Shown: one piece after another, positions 21,814 through 29,175 of the stretch
How the letters are laid out: every line of letters begins with the position of its first letter
How positions within the stretch are numbered: the first letter of the stretch is position 1
Assembly: GCA_025769875.1 (NCBI GenBank)
Contig: JAGFNK010000626.1
Location: 1-29,175 of the forward strand
Reading direction: 5' to 3'
From: Russula earlei
Taxonomy: Eukaryota > Basidiomycota > Agaricomycetes > Russulales > Russulaceae
Length of the DNA: 29,175 nucleotides
Notes under the pieces: generated by a model
Seen by the model: the letters and a program-made list of their open reading frames with translations, nothing else
What the model was told of the DNA's origin: nothing
Databases searched by the model: none
Position numbers and translations under genes: made by a program

Positions 21814-22562
21814 CGTCCGTGACTTTACTGTTCTAAGCTCTAATGCCACACCGCCCATGCCACGATGCCCTTATCATCGCCTAGACGTCGTGCTGGCAGC
21901 CCTTCGTTCCCTTAGTAAAGATAGCCTCACGCAGACCTTCGTTATTCCTTCATCAGTATCGCGTTTGCCTGCAGTACTCTACGATCTCGTTACCCGTAGC
22001 TCCCTCTCGCTACATTTTGTTTACTTTTCCCTTTCGACCTGTATCCTTTCTTATTGCAATACGGCCTCCACCACTCACTTATGCAGGTGTCGTGGCCTTT
22101 CACTCATTATTTTCTGTGCTTGGTCCCGAATGCTCGTTCGCTGCCAAATCGAACATTTCAGGTTCGACAAACCGCGCGTAGTTATAGCGTCCCTGGGCAT
22201 AGTGAAACTTGCTTGGGTCCCTAGCAACGCAAGACTGTTTCTCTGAGAGTCCCTCCAGGCCCCTCGGCTTGCTTTGCGTTTGTCAACGTGTACGGATTTA
22301 AGACCCCGCTGTTAGAAGAAGATCGTGCCATCGTCTCCGAGCTCCAGTCGTGAAATCATTTACACTATCATATGCAGTGGCGAGTAGAATGTCAGGTAAT
22401 TGTCCCATCTCTGCCAACAGAAAACTGTCCAAACCGTGTCCAAACCGTCCGGGTTTAATGTCCAATGTCCGATCCAATGTCCGATAAATAACGAAAGATC
22501 AAAATTCACGCACGCACCAAGCGAAAAGGAATGCCCCAAACTATCTCGAATCCTGCGCAGTG
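21814..22562. other. convergent intergenic region with minirepeats
   Basis: Lies between the 3' ends of the DUF6535(+) and F-box(-) genes. The open frame at 21794-22246 overlaps the DUF6535 stop and has no recognised motif, so it is treated as 3' UTR. Two perfect short tandem repeats lie at 22426-22484. Confidence 0.5.
22426..22484. repeat. two adjacent perfect short tandem repeats
   Basis: TGTCCAAACCG occurs twice at 22426-22447 and TCCAATGTCCGA twice at 22461-22484, with a GTCCGGGTTTAA spacer. GTCCAA is common to both units. It may be a transposon end or a local slippage product. Confidence 0.7.
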
Positions 22563-24247
22563 CTACCCTGCAACAGTGCTATCAGTCCCTCTAAGGTATT
22601 GTCGGCGTAGATTCCTGGAGGTTGAACCCCCTGATGGAAGTGTATCATCAGATCCGTGGGTGCTTGGAACCTTGGCCATAGCGTGCGCCAGAGAAACCAG
22701 CTTTGCCAATCTGGAAGGCACGATGCGAGAGATGAAACGCTTCCGGGCGGCGGACGCATGGGTCTGTGTCTGTGAATCCGCTGTGGTCGTCGCAGCGTTG
22801 TTGGCCGCCACCAACTGGACCCGCCGTAATGCTGGCAATACAGCCGGCGCGCCGACATTGCCTCCCCATCCAAAGCGCAGCGCTTCCACGGCGTTAGCGT
22901 GCAGCTCCAGATACTCGACAGCTGGCAGCCTTTCCAGCAGCCTCCACCAGCACGACGCTGGGAGTTCCGCACGCGCCGAATCTCCCTCGAGCACAAGCCA
23001 GCGACCATGCCTCGTTGCGCCCAGAAGGTCGCACAACGCGCCCAAGTGGAAGATCGGACTGGCGTAATGCACGTCCGTTTCGGTCGTCGTCGGGCTCCCG
23101 TACCAGTACATCTCGAAGCAGAACTCGGCATCCTCGCCGATCGTCGCCGGGTCCCCCGTCCACGCGCGGAAGGTACCGTCCTTCGCGCCGCCGGAGAGGA
23201 AAACGTGTTGCAGTCCATTTGCGGCCTCGATGATCGGTAGCAGAGCAGTGAACCAGTGCAGCCAACGGTCCCATCCGGTAACCGCCAGCGCGCGCAGCTC
23301 CAGTCGCCGTTTCGCACCCCGCGGTATTGCCAGCCTCTGGACGAGCAGCGCAAGGTAGCGCGGAGAGTCCGCATGCACCACAAGCCTTTCGAGGTGCGGC
23401 ATTTCGATCGGCCGGTCGTGAGTTACGTCGGACTCTTCCCAGCGTGCGCGACAGTGTTGTAACGTAAAATGTGTGAGGGCCGGCATCTGGGTTAAGGCAT
23501 CAAGGAGGCCAGTCAGCGAGATTTGCTCGCCCGAGGTAAAGTGGGTGATGCCGCGCAAAAGCCAGCGAGGTGCAACGATGTAGCGGTCCACGGTGAAGTG
23601 TATATGACGGATCGGCGCTTGGCCACCAAACAGATCTTCAGAGAGGACGACTGGGGGACCAGACCCCCAGAGAGAAAGGGCGAGATGATGGATTGGCATC
23701 GTGATACGCAGCGCATCCAAGACGGCGCAAACGTCCCGGCGCGGACCTACCAGCCGGAGGGAACGCAGTCTCGCACAATCAGAAAGAATGGCGATGACCT
23801 CGTCGACACACAGACATATCAGCTTCACGGTCACTTGTCCAACTCTGAGCTCGGCATCTACCTGAGCTGGTGAGGAACGAGCCATAAGAACCTTGATCCA
23901 GGTGAGCGACAAGTTTGGGGTGATTGAACCCCAAAGCGAATGGTGGTTAAGAGCGACGGCGCGCCAATGGCGACAAACATAGGTGATTGGGATCCATTCG
24001 GGGTACATTTGGAGAAAGGGATCGTTCTCTCGTAACCGTGGCTCGGCGACACAGGTAAAAATCCTCTGAAGGATCTCAACAGGGAGGTCGTGGATGGGAG
24101 GAGGAACGAATGCAGACTTGACCGGAGGGGACCGTGCCTCAAACGAACTGTGAAGTTTATCCTCTTTCAACGAAACGCATCACTCCCGAGGATCGTCTGG
24201 CATACCGTTTGGGATGCCGATCTTGAGGTAGACCCATCTTTCTCCAT
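22563..24247 (-). CDS. F-box protein, third locus
   Basis: Probable SCF ubiquitin-ligase substrate adaptor. The proposed model is exon 1 24247-24206 (MEKDGSTSRSASQT), intron 24205-24138 (GTATGC...TTTGAG, 68 nt) and exon 2 24137-22563, 538 aa. Without the intron the frame opens after a stop near 24180 and offers only TTG before the F-box. The F-box is at about residues 32-78: LPVEILQRIF, WIPITYVCRHWRAVA, HHSLWGSITPNL. The remainder shows leucine-containing strands such as ARLRSLRLVG, PALTHFTLQHC and LPAVEYLELHAN, resembling irregular leucine-rich repeats. It is paralogous along its length to 17174-18999 and sits tail-to-tail with its DUF6535 neighbour. The first exon is the least certain part. 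Confidence 0.82.
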
Positions 24248-25481
24248 GTTGCCTTTGGGTATTTACGCTCTCTTCCACTGCTGCGCGTCATTTTGCCGGT
24301 CTAGCAGGACTCGGGAGTCGTTATGCACGCTCGACGTTGGTGGGGAGGTGGAAAAACGTGGAAGTGAAAAGGCCGCAGGCGAAAGGCGCGCAACCTGATA
24401 CTACCACGTGCCCCAAAGCCCAAACTTCAGACTCAAATTAAAACAGGTCAGGTCAACTGCTTGTGAACGGAACGGACTGCAATTTAGGGCACGATACGAG
24501 AGACGCAGACAAGAGGTTCGACCTGAGGGCACTACACCAAGTATAAATTTCAAAAGTATAATCCAAAGCCTGGTCACATCAAAGCCCCCATCACCTTGTT
24601 GTGATCTCCATCATCCTTTGGGGCCTTACTGCAATCAGTAGGCTCGCCCCTTCCCCTTGCGTCCGACAACATCTGTGGTGACAGCTTGAGTAGAGTCGAG
24701 CCGAGCGAGTCACTGGCTCGTAGAGCCAGTTGGTGGTCGCTATCAATGATTGTATCATCTCACATTCTAGACGTACAACCAAGGCACGTGTGCATTTGTC
24801 ATCGCCGTGTTTTGGTTAGGGTTAGTACGTGACCGGGTGGCCTCTCGAGCTGCCACCGCCGTGCTGTTGTTGTCCGTGCTGGATTGGATTGGGCGCGGTG
24901 GCTGCCCCTCCAACAGACGGTTCCGGGCATGTCTCAATGTCTCATCAACACCCACGCGACTTCCGAGGCACAACTATAAACATCAATGCATCCACATCAT
25001 GATTTGTCGTTTAGTCGCTGAAAACATCCAGCTGGTAGAACCGACTGTATTTAATTCTTCTTGAATGTGATTAAAAAATATGATTAAGGTCACATTTCCG
25101 GCGGAAAAGTCACCACCTAGCAGTCCATGTGAGCGCGCCTCTTGCCTCCGCGATGTTTGATTGATTCGATGAGACCTCATATATGCGTGGACCGGGCGTC
25201 GCGCACCGCCAGTCCGTCTCGACTGCGTCTCAACATATGATATGCTCTCATATCTTTCTCCTGATCCTGGTCGCTTTTCCTGATGGAAGCCATGAGTGGG
25301 ACTTGGCAAGGGATATATAACGCCAACAACTGCAGTTCCAATTCTCTCCAGCTTGTGCTCCCATTTCCTTGTTTCTAGTCGTTGCTGGTAACCGACAACT
25401 TTCTGCATTTTCTGCACCGCCGTTCTGCTCCACGAACTCCACGACTTTCATTTTGAATCCCCGATCCCAATCATAACAAAG
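24248..25481. other. intergenic, divergent promoters of F-box(-) and secreted protein(+)
   Basis: No gene recognised. The minus-strand frame at 24983-25417 runs through the TATA region of the next gene and has no motifs. GGTTAGGGTTAG at 24814-24825 is a short telomere-like motif, too short to mean much. Confidence 0.5.
25314..25320 (+). promoter_or_regulatory. TATA box of the small secreted protein gene
   Basis: TATATAA lies 162 bp before the ATG at 25482. It is followed by C/T-rich stretches (about 25333-25375) typical of fungal transcription start regions. Confidence 0.5.
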
Positions 25482-25855
25482 ATGCGAACTTCCTCTCTTT
25501 TTGCCATTATCTGCCTCGCCGTTGGCATCGTTCCGTCGTTTGCGGTTCCTTCAGGGTCCCGTTCAGGGTCCACCACTCCCACGTAAGCACAACCTCTCTA
25601 GTCTTTTGAATCCTTGAATTCGACTTGATTCGCCAAATTGATTGTGTGCCCAGCCCCGAAAATATAAAGAAGAAATCGAAATCGGAACGGAAGCACTCAA
25701 CAGGTAGCGCATCCGTAGGTGGACGGATCCAAGAGCCCCATCATGTGGAGTCCGGGTCAGGTTCGACCAGGGCCCTGACTGGAGAGGAGCACGCTGATTC
25801 TTATGTAATCGAAAATTGGGACTATCTCAACGGGCCCTTCGGATTGACAGGATAA
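25482..25855 (+). CDS. small predicted secreted protein
   Basis: Exons 25482-25582 and 25654-25855 flank a 71-nt intron (GTAAGC...CCCAG) that splits an ACC codon, giving 100 aa. The N-terminus is a good signal peptide: MRTSSLF, a hydrophobic AIICLAVGIV core and probable cleavage after SFA (about residue 22). The mature part is hydrophilic and low in complexity: a Ser/Gly/Thr stretch, a Lys-rich patch (KKKSKSERK), then an acidic, aromatic C-terminus (YVIENWDYLNGPFG). There are no cysteines beyond the signal peptide, so it is not a disulfide-rich effector. There is no CaaX end, which argues against a mating pheromone precursor. The Lys-rich patch could be a processing or nucleic-acid-binding stretch. 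Function unknown. A TATA box and C/T-rich leader support a real transcript. Confidence 0.72.
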
Positions 25856-26985
25856 GAGGATAGGTATACTGTGCAGCTTTCCTCCCATACGATACTCATG
25901 TGTTCTTTACATTACGTTCATCACGTTCATGTCCAAGAGTTCCCCGCGAAGCACTCGAATGGCTTGACATGCAAACCAACCACAACCCCTCTACACACGT
26001 GGTGGGTGGTGTATTATTGTCGGGCTCGCTGCCCTTAGCGTGCCTCGCGTTGCGCTCTCCCGCGTCGTCTCAGAACTATGGATTGGCAGTAGTATGCTAA
26101 GATCTTAGTATGATGTATGTGTTGTATGCTCTCTGTCTTCGTCACTCGATCGTGTTCTCGAATCTTTCATGTCTTTCCCGTTGATCTCTGTCATGTATTT
26201 AAAGCTCTAGCTATCTCCCTGAATAAGAGAACACTTAAGCCGCCTTCTCCATTGCCTGCCTCCAGTGCTTTTGCTTGCTCACAACTTCCCTCTATCTCTT
26301 CTACCTTATCCAGTCACATGAACTCAAGTGGGTCTTCCGGGCGCGCTACATGGGTGGATCCGCGACCACGCCAAACTTTCTCCCACGCCGTTCGCGGACA
26401 TCGCTTTCAAGGAGTCGTCGCATAATACGCTTCTTCGGGTCCGTCTCAAGGGTATCAAGAAGTAGGATGACAATCGAGAGAAAAAAAGTAAGGAACACCC
26501 TGGAAATTCTCAGGAGAGAAATCAAGAATAGCGTGAGTGGGTAAAGGCTCCCGACAGCCATCGGTCGTGGAGACATTGTAATTTGCGCGATCTGCAAAAC
26601 AGCACATATCCGAGGCTCTGGCGTTTCGATTTTTGGGGGATGATTCCGTTTACGATGAAACCTCACGGAAACATGGAGCAGCTTCATGTACTTTTTTCAG
26701 AGCCGTTGCTGGGGCTGATCCGAGTAATGGTGTTAGCTGAGTTGAATAGTGATGACTGAGAATCAACCGGGTAGGTGGGAACATCGTTTCGAGAAGTCAC
26801 GAGAGCAGGTGTAAATACGCACGTGAACCAGATATGCCGAGTCATTGAGATTCCAGGATTAGCTTGATGTAACATTTTGAAGTAAATCGACGAGTCAGAT
26901 TCGTGTTGCACGTTGCCTGCTAACGACAGTGTATTCATCAATGACCGACGTCTATTCATAAGACCGACCCTAGGAGTACAATCGG
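25856..26985. other. intergenic, convergent 3' ends
   Basis: Lies between the secreted-protein gene and the carrier gene. Frames at 26117-26425, 26346-26687 and 26684-26989 overlap each other on both strands and show no family motif. No gene is supported. Confidence 0.5.
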
Positions 26986-28365
26986 TCACCTGGTCCTTGC
27001 TGGGGCAACAGCCTTGCTTCAGAGTCAGTCAACGCGTAGATCACTGATGAAAACAAGGACGTCACCTTCGTTAGTTCGTATATACGTCTCTGACTCGCAA
27101 AAAGAAGAGCGGCAGTCAACACGCTTTGGAGAAGCTTGGGGCCTGCACCCTTGTATATCCCGCCAATACCTTCCTCAGCGATGATGGTGCGTAGACCATG
27201 CAGAGTAGAGCGATAACGTGTCGCTGCAGCATGACCAGCTTGTAATCGTGACTTAATCACGCTTCAGAGCACATCGATATTGTCAGATTGTACCTGTCAT
27301 AGCGAAACCGTTAACTTACATATACGGGTACGTTGAACCCGTCGCAACTTTCCGATCACGTGTACGACATCAACATCACTTCGAATCTAGTTAGATTGGA
27401 AACCTTGAATGACCTACCGAGCTTGGAGACGGCGCCAAGCAGGAAGAAATCCCAATCGGTGAGCCTTATTCCCGTGCGACCTGTTGTACGACGACGGCGG
27501 ACAAGTGCATTCTTGAGCTGTTCGAAGATCGTGTACTGCAGTACCGGGTTCACGACGAGGACAAGTGCCGGGCCGAGACCGCGGAAGAACGCGGCGACCC
27601 CCCCAGTGCGCAAGAGCCGTGCGGCCGTCGCGAAAAGACCAAGGCGCGTGGGTGGAGGCACTGTAGTTGGGGTTTCTGCGGAGACCGCATCCATCCCACT
27701 CACTGTCTGGGCAGTTTGGATCACCCAGATTGGGTTGGAGAGGACAGTCGTTGCGGAGCCTGAGATTTTATTTTCCTTGCTAAGAAAATGGCGAAAGAGG
27801 CACCGTAAACGGAAGGGCAAACCAGCGATCAGACCAGCAAGCATGGATTCGAGCGTGGAGAGAGCTTGACTACCGCTCCGAGATCGAACGATGACGCCCC
27901 TCGCACTCTCGTAAAAGTAGTAATACACGCTAAACCACAGCGGCCACGAGTTCAAACACGAGGCTGCGAGATAAAAAAAAAGTGAGGCACACCCGTTGGT
28001 CACGGCAATACCGAGAAGGCTCGAGTTGAGCCCATTATACAATCCGAAGAAGCCATCGCGCTTCAAGAGATCTACCACAGCCCGATACGTTGACTGAAGG
28101 CGGGGGTCAAAAAATAAAAATAGGATTCAAATCCTCGGGCGACGGGGGTGGCGCCACGCCGAAAGAACAAGATACTACCTTGTTTTTCGCTCTTCGTCTC
28201 GTTTGCTGCACGTGTCGAGAGGAGGACGAGTGGGCTGATGGGCTTGAGTGATTACCCTAACACCGCATACGTCGGGGAAGCTTCAAGCACTCACTATGTC
28301 GCAGTCATAGCTAAAATGCCGCCAGCTGCGCCTGAGAATGAATGAAGGAAGGAGTCGCTGGTCAT
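26986..28365 (-). CDS. peroxisomal adenine nucleotide carrier-like protein (PMP47/PMP34/ANT1 type)
   Basis: Member of the mitochondrial carrier family (SLC25), of the branch that exchanges ATP/AMP or CoA-type cofactors across the peroxisomal membrane. Proposed exons: 28365-28295, 28234-28179, 28093-27993, 27929-27823, 27759-27418, 27347-27320 (28 nt), 27261-27066 and 27012-26986, about 308 aa, the usual family length. Three repeats are visible. Repeat 1: AAGGILAMTATYPLVLLSTR, then GLYNGLNSSLLGIAVTNG. Repeat 2: LSTLESMLAGLIAG, then SNPIWVIQT and FFRGLGPALVLVVNPVLQ. Repeat 3: VATGSTYPYIVIKSRLQAG, then GIYKGAGPKLLQSVLTAAL. All introns are GT-AG. All phases fit except exon 2 to 3, where one base is in excess; a T5 run (28183-28187, coding-strand A5) is the likely place, since four A would restore phase. 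The last exon is the least certain. Confidence 0.88.
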
Positions 28366-29175
28366 TGACACAGCACGTCCTTCGAACGAGATTTTGGTAT
28401 GTGGCAGTCCTTCACGAGTACCGAGTGGGGAGGAAAATGACAAAGTACTGCGATGCTTTTCTCCCCGCCGTGTCCAAGCTTAAGCCCTTGACGAATCACA
28501 TGTGGTATGTCAAACACGTGACATACTCATTGGCAGTGACAGCGTTTTAGGGACGCTTTTGGTTGGCTTTGGAGTCAGGAACTTGTCACTAGAAACACGG
28601 GATCAAGAAAAAAAAAAACTGGGTTGGATAATGGGGGTGAGTTCTTGTGCTTCTTGAAATGGGGCGTGATGTTCTCATGTCTTCCATCGCATACCGGCTG
28701 AACAAACGAAACAAGATGTCAGCGCCACTGTTCGTGTCAAACTTCCAGATGGAAAGAAGTTTCCACGTTGAAAGCAGATTATGTGATCTTCGGATCTCAA
28801 GAGAAGGAATCGTCATGGACAATCGGTGGGATCGCAGAACCATCGTGTTATTAGTCCAGCGGAATATCATCTTTCCTTGTGCCGACGAACTCCATGCATG
28901 GCAGTGTCCACTGAACAGTACTGTGTTGACGTACCCACGCCCAAAGAGCAAGCTAATTCCAAATGGGGATGAGTCATCCAGTAGACCTTAGCAAGCTGAC
29001 AGAGGTCTAGGCAGGACATCTCTTCTGGGTAATACTAATGGGAATATGGGGTCATCCGATGGAACTTTCTACAGGCCATGTCTTCATTACTGCCGGGAGG
29101 CAGGCAGGAAAACTGGCTGCATTCCCATGGCTGAGTATAAAGTTCCTTGCGGTAGTACGGTCCTGCACGGCAATA
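28366..29175. other. upstream region of the carrier gene, no gene recognised
   Basis: Holds the carrier promoter and unassigned sequence. Open frames at 28589-28951 (-) and 28647-28991 (+) are mutual shadows with no recognised motif. Part of a gene cut by the window edge cannot be excluded. Confidence 0.4.

Noticed and set aside
22899..23240. Open frames on the plus strand opposite the F-box gene
   Set aside because: Shadows of a well-supported F-box frame on the minus strand; no motifs of their own.
24814..24825. Telomere-like GGTTAGGGTTAG
   Set aside because: Only two units, inside ordinary intergenic DNA; expected by chance at this length.
24983..25417. 144-codon minus-strand frame
   Set aside because: Runs across the TATA box and leader of the secreted-protein gene, has no recognised domain and no splice or promoter support.
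25482..25855. Mating pheromone precursor
   Set aside because: The protein has a secretory signal peptide and ends in LTG, without a CaaX box.
1..29175. CRISPR arrays, rRNA or viral genes
   Set aside because: No regularly spaced repeats, no rRNA-like conserved cores and no polymerase, capsid or integrase motifs seen.

Overview
The window looks like nuclear DNA of a mushroom-forming basidiomycete (Agaricomycetes). The gene families point that way: DUF6535 membrane proteins, F-box proteins of the LPxEILxxIF type and small divergent protein kinases. So do the many short GT-AG introns (mostly about 48-95 nt), the intron-rich layout and the absence of bacterial-type operons. No genus can be named from the sequence alone.

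Layout. A four-gene block occurs twice in tandem. Copy A (about 1-8015) holds DUF6535(+), a gutted DUF6535(-), kinase(+) and the 3' stump of an F-box gene(-). Copy B (about 8384-17655, continuing through the complete F-box gene to 18999) holds a DUF6535(+) pseudogene, a near-complete DUF6535(-), kinase(+) and a full F-box gene(-). A more diverged DUF6535(+)/F-box(-) pair follows (19341-24247). The right end has a small predicted secreted protein (25482-25855, +) and a peroxisomal adenine-nucleotide-carrier-like gene (28365-26986, -), which look like ordinary genes outside the expanded cluster.

State of the genes. The copies have decayed in complementary ways: A keeps a DUF6535(+) gene without large deletions and a kinase with all catalytic residues, while B keeps the DUF6535(-) and F-box genes. 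Several otherwise good reading frames are broken only by one extra base in a homopolymer (416-420, 1490-1493, 1821-1826, 13037-13044, 28183-28187). This pattern needs to be separated into assembly error and real mutation. The two copies also differ by several 200-500-bp insertions, one of which has the structure of a MITE with an empty site in the other copy.

How the genes may work together. DUF6535 proteins have several predicted membrane spans and a long cytosolic or disordered tail. F-box proteins usually recruit substrates to SCF ubiquitin ligases. The kinase has a recognisable HGD/DFG core. A membrane protein, kinase and ubiquitin-adaptor module under birth-and-death evolution is an inference from repeated neighbourhood, not a demonstrated pathway. 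All gene models (start codons, introns) were derived by eye from reading frame, splice-site and paralogue consistency.
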